Part shown: piece after piece, positions 9,101-19,947 of the stretch | Layout: each line of letters starts with the position of its first letter | How positions within the stretch are numbered: position 1 is the stretch's first letter | From: an uncultured Oscillospiraceae bacterium | GTDB taxonomy: Bacteria > Bacillota > Clostridia > Oscillospirales > Oscillospiraceae | DNA: 64,000 bases | NCBI GenBank assembly: GCA_944385035.1 | Contig: CALWVV010000004.1 | Location: forward strand, 112,249 to 176,248 | Reading direction: 5' to 3' | Program-made: the position numbers and the translations under genes | Notes under the pieces: model-generated | The model's input: only the letters and a program-made list of their open reading frames with translations | Told to the model about the DNA's origin: nothing | Database searches by the model: none

Positions 9101-9716
9101 CGCCGATCCCCTCCAGACTCCAGAGCTTCTTTTGCTCCATAAGCCAGCAGCGGGGGTCGGGGTGGCTCTGCACCCGGAGGAAGATGTCCATGGCGATCTG
9201 GGCCAAACGGCTGTCGTCCCGGCCCGCCCCCAGGGTGTCGGCCAAACGGGCAAAGGGGCTGCCCTCCTCCAGGTCCTCATACCGGCCATCCAGCACCTCC
9301 TCCAGGACCTCCGAGCGGAGGACGGCGCTCTCCCCCTCGTCACACAGCCGGAAGTCCCCGTCCAGGTCCAGCAGGTGGCCGCTCTCCCGCAGCAGAGCGG
9401 AGCAGAAGGAATGGATGGTGGAGATCTGGGCCTTGTAGACCAGGGTGGTCTGGCGGCGCAGATGCCGGTCGTTGGGCTGCTCCCCCAGGCGCTTGGACAG
9501 CTCCTGGGCGATGCGCCCCCGCAGCTCTCCGGCGGCGGCCTTGGTGTAGGTGATGACCAGGAAGCGGTCGATGTCCAGCCCCTCCCCGGTCACCCGGTCC
9601 AGCAGCCGTTCCACCAGCACCCGTGTCTTGCCCGACCCGGCGGCGGCGGACACCAGCAGCTCCCCGCCCCGGTCGTCTACAATATCCCGTTGTTCCTGTG
9701 TCAGGGGAAAGGCCAT
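6126..9716 (-). CDS. addA: ATP-dependent helicase/nuclease AddA
   Basis: This 1196-residue protein is the helicase-nuclease subunit of AddAB, which resects double-strand breaks for RecA-dependent repair. The UvrD/Rep-type Walker A, VSAAAGSGKTRV, lies at about 22-33, followed by FLVITYTKAAAGELRGRI; motif II is EILVDEYQDTN, and VAMTRAREKLIL marks motif VI. The C-terminal PD-(D/E)xK nuclease shows TVLDFKTDQV near residue 1145. The start ATG has GAGAGGAGG upstream. It is the last gene of a minus-strand cluster; its partner addB lies two genes upstream. Confidence 0.95.
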   Translation of the reverse strand: MAFPLTQEQRDIVDDRGGELLVSAAAGSGKTRVLVERLLDRVTGEGLDIDRFLVITYTKAAAGELRGRIAQELSKRLGEQPNDRHLRRQTTLVYKAQISTIHSFCSALLRESGHLLDLDGDFRLCDEGESAVLRSEVLEEVLDGRYEDLEEGSPFARLADTLGAGRDDSRLAQIAMDIFLRVQSHPDPRCWLMEQKKLWSLEGIGDLSETPWGALLLEDAKRQAAFCRERLEKALSLTAGDELLEQNYAPSLSATLEEVEALLRANTWDEAAGHMPIPFPAAGRKKKRKVEVSPMEEEAALRAGEELKAIRTRCKKLLDKVAETMEGDTAALLEELSLSRPAVQALMDLVLDFGEAYRKEKRRRGVLDFSDLEHFAVELLVGEDGQPTQLAQFWSSRYDEILVDEYQDTNQVQNAIFYAISDEGRKLFEVGDVKQSIYRFRLADPTIFLDKYRRFPMGDEAQEGEPRKRLLSRNFRSRGVVLEGCNDLFRSIMSTEFGELDYTDDQALVPGKEFLGEPEDYALELHALDLSCLGDQEGEKESKDLLEARFAARRIRALLDKPLMIEEGEGLRPVRPSDVMILLRSPGTVLHHYLRALGEEGIPWTAEGGGDFFETTEVQVALAILQVVDNPRQDVPLLAALRSPVYGFTADQLSLLRAESDGDFYTALVKGAEKGDEDCRRFLQDLEELRFGAGERTCRQLIWHIYEKTNILGLFGAMEGGAERRDNLLCLYALAGQMEEGGCRSLFSFLLRLQRLRELGSRFPAPGGGGGDGVSILSIHRSKGLEKPVVLVCGLTRRLNREDLMGPVLFHPVLGVGPKGLDRERMVEYETVARRGVKRALEREMMAEELRLLYVAMTRAREKLILTAALPDGLSALKRLGEDLSLPIPPMVLEGQQSVGAWVLLHALTRPEGEAFRTLAGAAEVVAQTLGPRWDIRWVEGQGLMEPSRREGRLTDLPQEDQDQIEGLGERLSWEYPHQKAAFVPSKLTATQIKGRALDREAAEEAQAPTRRGKPLTRPQFIAKERGLTPAQRGTALHLAMEYLPLEGEHSEEAIAAELDRLTAQGFLTSLQREAIDAGKLSAFWQSPIGREMCRAKECRREFKFSLLVPAQDYYPGLEGEEILLQGVIDAWFEGEDGLTVLDFKTDQVRPGKERERAEEYRPQLEAYGKALSQILGREVRRMVLWFFETDTAVEV

Positions 9717-9739
9717 GGCCCCCGCCTCCTCTCAATCAC

Positions 9740-10153
9740 TTACAGAATCATCACAAAGGTGCCCAGGGTAATGAGCACGCCCCCGATGATTTTGGTCATG
9801 GTCACCTTCTCTCCCAGCACCACAAAGGCCAGCACCATGGAGAGGACCACGCTGAACTTGTCAATTGGAATCACTTTACTGGCCTCTCCCATCTGAAGGG
9901 CATAGAAATAGCACAGCCAGCTGAGACCCGTGGCTGCTCCGGACAGGATGAGATAGGTCCAGCCCTTGGCGGTGATGTCGGCGATCCCCGCCTGCTTGCC
10001 CGTAAGGAACACGATCCCCCAGGCCATCACCAGCACCACCACCGTACGGATGGCGGTGGCCAGATTGGAGTTGATGCCTTCCATGCCCAGTTTGGCGAAA
10101 ATACCCGTCAGGGCGGCAAAGCCCGCGGACAGCATAGCTAATACGATCCACAT
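9740..10153 (-). CDS. EamA-domain (DMT superfamily) half-size transporter
   Basis: This 137-residue membrane protein consists of a single EamA repeat with about five transmembrane helices. Its C-terminal part (VVLGEKVTMTKIIGGVLITLGTFVMIL) is typical of drug/metabolite transporters. Members this short are expected to act as dimers. It sits 23 bases before addA and 27 bases after the kinase gene in what looks like one transcript. There is no evident functional link to recombination. The substrate is unknown. Confidence 0.85.
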   Translation of the reverse strand: MWIVLAMLSAGFAALTGIFAKLGMEGINSNLATAIRTVVVLVMAWGIVFLTGKQAGIADITAKGWTYLILSGAATGLSWLCYFYALQMGEASKVIPIDKFSVVLSMVLAFVVLGEKVTMTKIIGGVLITLGTFVMIL

Positions 10154-10180
10154 ATCTCTTCCCCACTTTCCCCGTTCCGG

Positions 10181-11014
10181 TTATTCTTTCAAAATGTCCA
10201 AAAACCGCTCAATGCGGATGCCCTTGTTCTTTTCGATCTCGTCCTGCTCCAGGAAAATGAGCCGCTCGATCACGTCCATGGCCCGCTTCACCGCACGGGG
10301 GAAGGACTTGCCCGCCAGCAGCTCCCCGGCCAGCACCGCGGAAAACATGTCACCGGTGCCTGGAAAATGGACCTTAATGAGGCGGTAGGGAATGGTGAAG
10401 TACTCCCCGCTGTGGTGGTCGTAGCCCCAGACCACGGAATTGCCCGTCTCCGCCTCCTTGCCGCTGGTAATGACCACGCTCCGGGGACCGAAGGAGAGAA
10501 GGCCGTCCACCATCCGCCGGGCCTCGTCCCGTGTGAGGGCCTGCTTGCCCTCGCACTGGCCGGTGAGAAATTCCCCTTCCGTGAGATTGGGGACGATCAC
10601 GTCGGCCACCCCCAGCAATCGGCGCATGTTGTCTACGGTCTCGGCGTCCACGCCGTTATAGAGCTTCCCCTCGTCCCCCATGATGGGGTCGGTCATCACC
10701 AAAAGTCCCTCCTTCTTCTGGGAGGCGATAAAGTCCCGGATGATGCCCACCTGGGCCGCCGAGGCCAGAAAGCCGGTGGTGATGCAGTCAAACTGGAACC
10801 CCAGCTGCTTCCACGCGGCGATGGCCTTCACCATATAATCGGTGGTATCCAGGATATGGAACGTGCCGTAGTCCAGGGTGTTGGACACCAGGGCGGTGGG
10901 CAGGTTATAGACGCTGTGGCCCATGCTGGACAGAATGGGCAGCATGGCGGCCAGGGCCACCTTGCCGTAGCCGCACATATCGTTGATAATGAGAATGTTT
11001 TTGTTTTGTTCCAT
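10181..11014 (-). CDS. Pyridoxamine/pyridoxal kinase (PdxK/PdxY-like)
   Basis: This 277-residue enzyme belongs to the ribokinase-like PfkB superfamily and probably phosphorylates pyridoxamine or pyridoxal, salvaging vitamin B6. Visible marks are NDMCGYGKVALAAMLPIL at the N-terminus, DPIMGDEGKLY, VPNLTEGEFLTG and the C-terminal anion-hole segment FPGTGDMFSAVLAGELL with the catalytic Asp. I chose the ATG at 11014, preceded by TTAGGAGATC, over the upstream in-frame start at 11089, which lies within addB. The ribosome binding site overlaps the end of addB, so the two are coupled. Confidence 0.88.
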   Translation of the reverse strand: MEQNKNILIINDMCGYGKVALAAMLPILSSMGHSVYNLPTALVSNTLDYGTFHILDTTDYMVKAIAAWKQLGFQFDCITTGFLASAAQVGIIRDFIASQKKEGLLVMTDPIMGDEGKLYNGVDAETVDNMRRLLGVADVIVPNLTEGEFLTGQCEGKQALTRDEARRMVDGLLSFGPRSVVITSGKEAETGNSVVWGYDHHSGEYFTIPYRLIKVHFPGTGDMFSAVLAGELLAGKSFPRAVKRAMDVIERLIFLEQDEIEKNKGIRIERFLDILKE

Positions 11015-11028
11015 GGCGATATGATCTC

Positions 11029-14000
11029 CTAACCTTTTGTTTCCTCCACCAGCGTCCAGAACTCCTGGGCGCTGAGGCCGGGCAGCCACCGCTTGCAGTC
11101 CCCGCCCCGGCCGGGCTCAAAGTGGCAGGCGGCGGCGTAGTCACAGTAGCGGCAGGCATTTTTCTCCGGGCTGCGCCAGAAGGGGTCGGCGGCGATGTTG
11201 CCCGCTTTCAGCTCCCGGCAGATCTCCTCCAGCACCTTCTGGATGTGCCGGCCCAGCTTCCCCAGTTGTTCGGCACTGCACAGGGCCTCACCGGTGATGG
11301 CCCCGGTAGACTTGCTCACCTTCAGGGGCAGGAAGCGGTAGCCCCCCTCCCCGGCAGCCTCCATGGCCTCCAGTACGTTGGGGTCGTCCACCACAAGGCC
11401 GCTGCGGGTCAGCTCCTTGTCCACCTTCTTTTGAAGCTCTTCGTCCCCCATGGTGCGGCTGCCCCGGACGATGGCCTCCCGCGCCGGGAGATACAGGACC
11501 CCGTCCCCCTCCACCGGCAGACCGTAAAGGGCTTGTCCTTTCTCCTCCAGGGTGAAGAGGTACAGGAGCATTTGAAGCCCCAGGCCGTTCCAGACCTCGG
11601 TGAGGTCAAAGCTTTTACGCCCGGTCTTATAGTCCACCACCCGCAGATGGAGCTTTCCATCCTCCACCCAGCCGTCCACCCGGTCCACAAAGCCGGAAAT
11701 GCTGAGGGTCACCCCGTCTACAGTGAGCTCCACCGGGGGCAGGTCTCCGCCCCGGCCAAAGCCCAGCTCAAAGGAGATGGGTTTGAATTTGGAACACAGC
11801 AGCTCCTGGGCCACGTTGTCCACCACCGCCTGTACCGTGCGCAGAAGCCGCCGGAACAGGTACTGGAACCGCGCCGTCTGGCCTTCCAGCCCCCCCAGCT
11901 CCTCGGTGACATAGCGCTCCACCGCCGCTTTCGTCAGCGCCCGCAGCCGGGCCTGGCGGTCAACGTCCGCCGTGTCCTCCATACCGGGGATGGTGGTCTG
12001 CTGAAACATCTCATCCTGGAGCACGTGCTCCAATACATAGTGGACAAAGGTACCATATTCAGGTGCTGTAAAGCCCGCAGGCTTGCGGGGTTCTGCCCGG
12101 AGCCCATAGCGCATGAAATAGGAGAAGTGGCAGGATTTATACTTGTCCATCCGGGAGGCGGACATGGGCACCTTCCGTCCATAGAGCCTCTCCGCCGCCT
12201 GCGTGGACAGGCTGCCCCGCTGCCAGCGGGCTGCCCGGCACAGGCCTTCCAGGGGCCGCTCCAGCCCTGGGACATTCTCCAGGGCCCGGCACACCGCCAG
12301 ATTGCTTCCCGCCAGCTCCAGGGCGGGCAGCGGAGCCTGCAGGCGGAAGGAACCGTGGAGGTCCTCCTCCCGGCACACCGCTGCGTCGGAAAAGAGCAGC
12401 TCCAGGCGGCTCACCAGAAAGCTGGGCCGCCGCTCCTCCTCGCCAGGGCCCAGGTCAGGCCAGGACACCAGCAGCTTTTCCCTGGGCCGGGCACAGATCA
12501 GGTAGATGGAGGTCATCTCCCGGTAAAGCAGGTCCCGCTGGCTCTGCTCCGCCTCCAGGCCGTAGCTGGCCAGCAGCGCCCGGTCGTCATCGGAGAGAAG
12601 GCCCGGACTGTCGCTCACCTGGGGCAGGGAGCTGTCGTCCGCCCCCAGCAGAAACAGCACCTTTACCGGGTGGCCGGTGAGCCGCTGGAGCTCTCCCGCC
12701 GTCACCCGGTCCAGGGACACGGGGATGGTGCCCACGTCATACTGGGAGAGCACCAGACGGAAGAGCTTGGAGAATTCCTCCAGCTCCATAGGGGCCTCCC
12801 CCAAAAGCTGGGCGCACTGTTCCAAAGCCAGCTTCAGGATATCCCAGAGCTGGCGGTACTCCTCGGAAAGGGCGGGCTGTCCCCGCTCTTCCAGCTGCCG
12901 CACCCGGTCGTCCAGCCGCTCCGGAAGGCCGATCTCCTCCATAAACATGTAAAGTGCTTTCGCCTGACCCTCTCCGGTTTTCAAGGAATTTTTCCGCAGA
13001 CGTTCCAGGGGCCCGGCCACCTGGCGCCGGGCTGCGTCCAGCCGCTCCACCAGGGCCTTGTCCTCCTCGCTCCAGGGAAGGCCATACCCCTTCGGGTGCC
13101 AGGGCCAGGGCTTCTTTTGCGTCCAGCGGCTGCCCCGGATGTCCCACCGGAGCACATAGTTTTCCAAAAGGTCCCGGTCCTCCTCCGGCAAGTCGGTGAG
13201 GCCCGTTTTTAAATAGCGGAACACGTCTTCATAGCGGTACTCCCCCGCCGCCGTCTCCAACGCGGCGGTGACCAGGGCCAGCACCGGCTTTTCCAAAATG
13301 TCCGTCATGGCCGAGGAGAACACCGGTACCCCATACCGGGGGAACACCGACTCGATGAGGTCCCGGTAGGAAGCGTAGTCCCGTGCGGCCACGCCCATGT
13401 CCCGGAAGCGGAAGCCCTCCTCCCGGACCAGCTGCAGCATCCGCCCGGCGGCCCACTCCACCTCGCCCCGCCGGTCCCGGCCGCGGAAGAGCTCCACCGC
13501 CCCTTCGGCGGGGACCGGTTCCACCCGTTCCTGGGCAAATAGGTTCTGTTCCAGATAAACCAGCGCGGGATTCTTTCCTGTGTTCATATTGACAAGGTGT
13601 TCTACTTCACAAGGTATCCCCCGCTTTTGGGCCAGAGAAAGCAGCTGGCGGGCGGTCTTGCGGGCGGGAGAAAAGATCCCGGTGCCCCCCTCGTCCTCCT
13701 CCAGGTGGTCGCAGGTGAGGGTGAGGGTCATGTTGGCCCCCTGGGCCATAAGCAGCTCCAGCACCCGGCGCTGCTGGGGGGTAAAGTCGGTAAAGCCGTC
13801 CAACCAGAAGTCCTTGCCCTCCCCCCAGGGGCAGGTGAGCAGCTTATCCGCCCCACGGGTGAGCCGGTCACGGGGGTCCAGGGCCCCCAGGGCGGTGAGC
13901 GCCTGATACTCCCCCAGAATCAGCCCCAGGTCAAAGAGCTTGTCCCCCTCGGGTCCGGGATTGTCCTGTCCGGCCTGGAGCAGCTTGTCCGGAGGGATGC

Positions 14001-14385
14001 AGGCCCCCTTCAGCTCGTCCGCCGTGGCCAGCAGGGACTGGAGAAAGGGGGCGCGTTTGGAAGGCCGGCCATAGACCTTCAGCTGGGTGCTCAGGCTCTG
14101 CACCGCCCGGTACATGAGCAGCAGCCGTCCTCCCTCGTCCAGCTCCTCCTCCCCCAGTCCCCCCGCCGTGTGAAAGATCCGGTTGCAGAGGCGGGAAAAG
14201 GACAGCACCTCTGCCCGAAGGCTGATTTCCGGCCCGCCGAAGCGGCACAGGGCCCGCTCAGCCTCATGGGACTGCTGCTCGGGGACCAGGAGCACCTGAG
14301 CACGCACCTGTCCTGCCGCACAAAGCCGCCGCAGCACCAGCTCCGTCTTGCCGCAGCCCGCCCGGCCCAGAATGACCTTGAACAT
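11029..14385 (-). CDS. addB: ATP-dependent nuclease subunit AddB
   Basis: This 1118-residue protein is the second subunit of AddAB. It has a Walker A near the N-terminus (GRAGCGKTEL, about 7-16), an inactive-helicase middle part and a C-terminal nuclease domain with LRVVDYKTGRKSF. The final part carries CRYCDYAAACHF and a later Cys; with an upstream Cys these form the iron-sulfur staple known for AddB. It is the first gene of addB-pdxK-EamA-addA. The start ATG is followed by FKVILGRAGCGKTEL, as expected for the family. Confidence 0.93.
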   Translation of the reverse strand: MFKVILGRAGCGKTELVLRRLCAAGQVRAQVLLVPEQQSHEAERALCRFGGPEISLRAEVLSFSRLCNRIFHTAGGLGEEELDEGGRLLLMYRAVQSLSTQLKVYGRPSKRAPFLQSLLATADELKGACIPPDKLLQAGQDNPGPEGDKLFDLGLILGEYQALTALGALDPRDRLTRGADKLLTCPWGEGKDFWLDGFTDFTPQQRRVLELLMAQGANMTLTLTCDHLEEDEGGTGIFSPARKTARQLLSLAQKRGIPCEVEHLVNMNTGKNPALVYLEQNLFAQERVEPVPAEGAVELFRGRDRRGEVEWAAGRMLQLVREEGFRFRDMGVAARDYASYRDLIESVFPRYGVPVFSSAMTDILEKPVLALVTAALETAAGEYRYEDVFRYLKTGLTDLPEEDRDLLENYVLRWDIRGSRWTQKKPWPWHPKGYGLPWSEEDKALVERLDAARRQVAGPLERLRKNSLKTGEGQAKALYMFMEEIGLPERLDDRVRQLEERGQPALSEEYRQLWDILKLALEQCAQLLGEAPMELEEFSKLFRLVLSQYDVGTIPVSLDRVTAGELQRLTGHPVKVLFLLGADDSSLPQVSDSPGLLSDDDRALLASYGLEAEQSQRDLLYREMTSIYLICARPREKLLVSWPDLGPGEEERRPSFLVSRLELLFSDAAVCREEDLHGSFRLQAPLPALELAGSNLAVCRALENVPGLERPLEGLCRAARWQRGSLSTQAAERLYGRKVPMSASRMDKYKSCHFSYFMRYGLRAEPRKPAGFTAPEYGTFVHYVLEHVLQDEMFQQTTIPGMEDTADVDRQARLRALTKAAVERYVTEELGGLEGQTARFQYLFRRLLRTVQAVVDNVAQELLCSKFKPISFELGFGRGGDLPPVELTVDGVTLSISGFVDRVDGWVEDGKLHLRVVDYKTGRKSFDLTEVWNGLGLQMLLYLFTLEEKGQALYGLPVEGDGVLYLPAREAIVRGSRTMGDEELQKKVDKELTRSGLVVDDPNVLEAMEAAGEGGYRFLPLKVSKSTGAITGEALCSAEQLGKLGRHIQKVLEEICRELKAGNIAADPFWRSPEKNACRYCDYAAACHFEPGRGGDCKRWLPGLSAQEFWTLVEETKG

Positions 14386-14590
14386 AGGGCCCCTCCTCTC
14401 TCAAACATTCGTATGGGACATTGTACCACACTTTTCCGGGGAAAAAAAGCCCTGGGAAACAGGCGCGGCAGGCCATTCCCCTTTGGAGAAGGGCGCTTTT
14501 TTCCGGTCCACAAACCTCCAAAATCCCCCTGGATCTGGTTCAGATATAATAAAAAATATGGAAAACACCCCAACGCTCCTGGAAATTCCC

Positions 14591-14619
14591 TTGTATTTTC
14601 CATCCCTTTCTGTTAAAAT
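14591..14619 (+). promoter_or_regulatory. Likely sigma-A promoter of the SLH protein gene
   Basis: TTGTAT (14591-14596) and TAAAAT (14614-14619) have a 17-base spacer. The remaining 14386-14702 interval has no gene; a TATAAT at 14545-14550 lacks a fitting -35. Confidence 0.45.
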
Positions 14620-14702
14620 TTGCCTGGACTGCCGCGCGCAGTCCCTTGACGGCCCGGCCTCTTTTCCTTCCGGGCCTATTTCATTGGAAAGGAAGATTTT
14701 TC

Positions 14703-15974
14703 ATGAAAAAACGCCTCCGCTCTGCCTGCTGCCGGCTGCTGTCCGCGGCCCTGCTGGCAGGGCTGATGTGCACCCCCGCGGCAGCTGTTCCGGATCTGAC
14801 CCTGGAAGATGGGATCAAGCCCATTGCCTATCAGTTCCTGGACGCCGACGGCCAGAGCGCCGACTACCCCTCCGTGGAGGAGAGCTTTCACGTGGGAGTC
14901 AACTATGTGAAATCCGGGACCTTCAACACCTATCCGGTGGAGGGCTACTATACCATCCCGGCGGACGCATCCCTGACCCTGTTTAACCAGGGCGGCGTAC
15001 AGGACTGCTACCTGACCATCTCCGTGGTGTCCTTTGAGGAGATGGACAAGGCGCAGATCGAGGCCAAATATGCCCGGAAAATCGAAAAGCAAAATAGCCT
15101 CACCCCCGACGAGCCGGTGGAGCTGGAGGAGGAGCTTACCTATTACGTCTACTCCGAGACCGACTGGGGCGGAAAGTACCTGCTGGACGACGGCACCTGG
15201 GTCAATGGGGCCAGCAACCCCCAGAACATCCTGAAAGTGGAGGAACGGGGCTCCCACACCTTCTCCCTCCCTGACGCGGCCGAGGGACAGATGTACCGGG
15301 TGGATTTCCAGGCCCACTATCCCAAATCCAAAAAACCGGACTACTACTACTTCTGGCGCTTCTATGTGAAAATTGATTCCCAGGCCCAGAGCGGCTCTGA
15401 GAGCACCGAAGAATCGGGCGGGCAGACGGAGCCCCAGGAGCCGGAGCAGCCCGCCGCCTTCTCTGACGTGGCCGCCAACGCCTGGTACGCCAAGAGCGTG
15501 GCCTGGGCCGTGGAACAGGGCGTCACCAGCGGTACGGGAAGCAATACCTTCTCCCCGAAAAAAACCTGTACCACCGCGGAGATCCTCACCTTCCTGTGGC
15601 GTGCGGCCGGTTCTCCCCAGCCCACCACAACGGACAATCCTTTCTCCGACGTCGCCAAGGACGCCTGGTACCGGACCCCCGCCCTCTGGGCCTATGAGCA
15701 GGGCCTGGTTTCCGGCCCCCAGCTTTCGGGAGATACCCCCTGCACCCGCGCCAACACCATGGTATTCCTGTGGAAGCTGGCCGGGGCCCCTGAGATGGAC
15801 GCCCCCGCCTTTTCCGATGTTGACCCCGATGCCGACTATGCTCAGGCGGTGGCCTGGGCCGTGCAGGAGGGGATCACCAGCGGCACCGGGGAAGCTGCCT
15901 TCTCCCCGGAGGCGATCTGTGACCGCAGCCAGATCGTCACCTTCCTCTATCAGAACTTCGGCAAAACCGAATAA
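14703..15974 (+). CDS. Secreted S-layer homology (SLH) domain protein
   Basis: This 423-residue exported protein starts at the ATG at 14703 behind GGAAAGGAAG; the earlier in-frame start at 14646 would spoil the signal peptide. A cleavable signal (Lys/Arg-rich, then a hydrophobic stretch ending in PAAA) is followed by an unrecognised domain of about 200 residues, a Ser/Glu/Pro-rich linker near 225-250, and three SLH repeats to the end. Each repeat has the AFSDV...WYAKSVAWAVEQGVTSG or equivalent pattern. SLH triplets bind secondary wall polymers, so the protein should sit on the cell surface. The N-terminal domain gives no enzymatic clue. Confidence 0.88.
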   Translation: MKKRLRSACCRLLSAALLAGLMCTPAAAVPDLTLEDGIKPIAYQFLDADGQSADYPSVEESFHVGVNYVKSGTFNTYPVEGYYTIPADASLTLFNQGGVQDCYLTISVVSFEEMDKAQIEAKYARKIEKQNSLTPDEPVELEEELTYYVYSETDWGGKYLLDDGTWVNGASNPQNILKVEERGSHTFSLPDAAEGQMYRVDFQAHYPKSKKPDYYYFWRFYVKIDSQAQSGSESTEESGGQTEPQEPEQPAAFSDVAANAWYAKSVAWAVEQGVTSGTGSNTFSPKKTCTTAEILTFLWRAAGSPQPTTTDNPFSDVAKDAWYRTPALWAYEQGLVSGPQLSGDTPCTRANTMVFLWKLAGAPEMDAPAFSDVDPDADYAQAVAWAVQEGITSGTGEAAFSPEAICDRSQIVTFLYQNFGKTE

Positions 15975-15978
15975 ACAA

Positions 15979-16010
15979 AAAAACCCCCGGCCGTCTGGCC
16001 GGGGGTTTTT
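15979..16010. terminator. Bidirectional intrinsic terminator
   Basis: A perfect 14-bp stem (15979-15992 with 15997-16010) with a GTCT loop has an A-run on one side and a T-run on the other. It serves the SLH gene and the convergent guaB. Confidence 0.9.
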
Positions 16011-16017
16011 CGGTCTA

Positions 16018-18324
<2,307 letters not shown>

Positions 18325-18328
<4 letters not shown>

Positions 18329-18939
18329 GTTTTGTCCTTTCCTCGAATTAAAAGCGAAGTTTTACAGCAGATATCGTCAATATCGTCGGCGGTGGCGGCG
18401 GGAATGCGCATTTCGGCCCCACAGTCCTGGCAGATGAGGTCCACGGAACTGAAATTCACCCGGAAGGTCCACTTCTTCGACCCGCAGGCGCAGGAGATGC
18501 CCCCCCGCTTGGCAATGTCCCGGATCTCCCCCAGGACCTCCTCCATCACCAGGGGATCGAGGAATGCGCCGTCCTTGGCCGCGTCCTCCCCCAGCTTGTC
18601 CACCGCCTGCTCCAGCCGGGCGGTGGCGGCGTAGACGGGGCCCTCCTCCCCCACATAGCAGCAATCCAGCCCCGACTGGGCACAGGAGAAGGCCAGGGCC
18701 TTCTCCCGGATGAACGACTGGGAGGAACAGGACACCTCGTGCTCCCGCCCGCAGAAGAGGCAGGGCACCTTCAGCCGCACCCGATTGGGCAGAAACTCCA
18801 CCAGCAGTTCCGACTTGCCGCAGGGGCACTTGATGTGGGCGGGCTGGGCCGCCAGGGAAAACAGGTCCCGCTCCACGATCACCGACTGGAGGCAGTTGGG
18901 GCAGATATAGGAGAGGAACCGCTTTGTCTCTTGTACCAT
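18325..18939 (-). CDS. Cysteine-rich protein with several zinc ribbons, function unknown
   Basis: I do not recognise a named family. The 204-residue product has repeated Cys pairs: CPNC near residue 13, CPCG near 39, CLFCG with a later Cys near 61-70, CCYVG, CACG near 149 and CQDCG near 168. The pattern suggests two or more structural zinc ribbons built from paired knuckles, with a helical stretch between about 105 and 145. It lies between phoH and the thioesterase with very short gaps (12 bases upstream, 4-base overlap downstream), so it is co-transcribed. A role in RNA or protein binding would be a guess. Confidence 0.75.
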
Positions 18940-18951
18940 GAAAAAATCTCC

Positions 18952-19929
18952 TTACCGCTTTTCCTTCTTTTCCCGGCGCTGCTCATCGGCCTCATAGGCC
19001 TTGATGATCTTCTGCACCATGGCGTGGCGGACCACGTCGGCCTCTCCCAGGCGCATGATGGCAATGCCCTCCACGCCCTTGAGAACCCGCATGGCCTCTC
19101 GGAGGCCGGAGACCTTGTCTCCGGGCAGGTCGATCTGGGTGACGTCGCCGGTGATGACGATTTTGGAGCCGAAGCCCAGGCGGGTGAGGAACATCTTCAT
19201 CTGCTCCCGGGAGGTGTTCTGGGCCTCGTCCAGGATGATGAAGGAGTCATCCAGGGTGCGCCCGCGCATATAGGCCAGGGGGGCTACCTCGATGTTGCCC
19301 CGCTCCAGGTATTTCTGATAAGTCTCCGGGCCCAGCATTTCAAAGAGGGCATCGTACAGGGGGCGCAGATAGGGGTCTACCTTGCTCTGCAAATCGCCGG
19401 GCAGGAAGCCCAGCCGCTCCCCCGCCTCCACGGCGGGGCGGGTGAGGATGATGCGGTTAATCTCCTTGGCCCGGAAGGCGGCCACCGCCGCCGCCACCGC
19501 CAGATAGGTCTTGCCGGTACCGGCCGGGCCGATGCCCAGGGTGACCACATTGTCCCGGATGGCCTCTACATACTTCTTCTGGCCCAGGGTCTTGGCCTTG
19601 ATGGGCTTGCCCTTGGCGGTGATGCACAGCACATCGGCGGCCAGGCTGACGATCTGGCTCTCCTTGCCCTCCCGCACCAGCTGGATGATATAGCGCACGT
19701 TCTGCTCATGGATGGTCTCCCCCTTGGAGGCCAGCTGCATGAGGTTCTCAATGGCCCGGACGGCCAGCATGACACCCTCCGGGTCCTCCCCCGCCACCTT
19801 CAGCTGGGAATCCCGGCTTACCACCGTCACCCCCAGCTCATGCTCAATGAGGCGGATGTTTTCATCAAAGGAGCCGAAGACGTTGATGGTCTCCTCCAGC
19901 CGCTCCAGGCTGATGGTCTGTTCTGTCAT
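18952..19929 (-). CDS. phoH: PhoH family ATPase
   Basis: This 325-residue protein is a PhoH/PhoL-type P-loop ATPase associated with RNA metabolism. A KH-like N-terminal part precedes Walker [11 protein letters not shown] (about 132-141), [17 protein letters not shown], Walker [12 protein letters not shown] and the conserved [11 protein letters not shown]. The Lys-rich end ([13 protein letters not shown]) is typical. In most Firmicutes phoH follows yqfD and precedes yqfF and ybeY; here yqfC and yqfD are upstream, but a zinc-ribbon gene and a thioesterase follow instead. It starts 18 bases after yqfD. Confidence 0.93.
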   Translation of the reverse strand: MTEQTISLERLEETINVFGSFDENIRLIEHELGVTVVSRDSQLKVAGEDPEGVMLAVRAIENLMQLASKGETIHEQNVRYIIQLVREGKESQIVSLAADVLCITAKGKPIKAKTLGQKKYVEAIRDNVVTLGIGPAGTGKTYLAVAAAVAAFRAKEINRIILTRPAVEAGERLGFLPGDLQSKVDPYLRPLYDALFEMLGPETYQKYLERGNIEVAPLAYMRGRTLDDSFIILDEAQNTSREQMKMFLTRLGFGSKIVITGDVTQIDLPGDKVSGLREAMRVLKGVEGIAIMRLGEADVVRHAMVQKIIKAYEADEQRREKKEKR

Positions 19930-19947
19930 TGGTATTGATCTCCTGCC

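Noticed and set aside
8478-9896. Long open frame opposite addA
   Set aside because: Antisense shadow with biased composition, without ribosome binding site.
14545-14550. TATAAT as the promoter of the SLH gene
   Set aside because: No acceptable -35 lies at 16-18 bases; the pair at 14591-14619 fits better.
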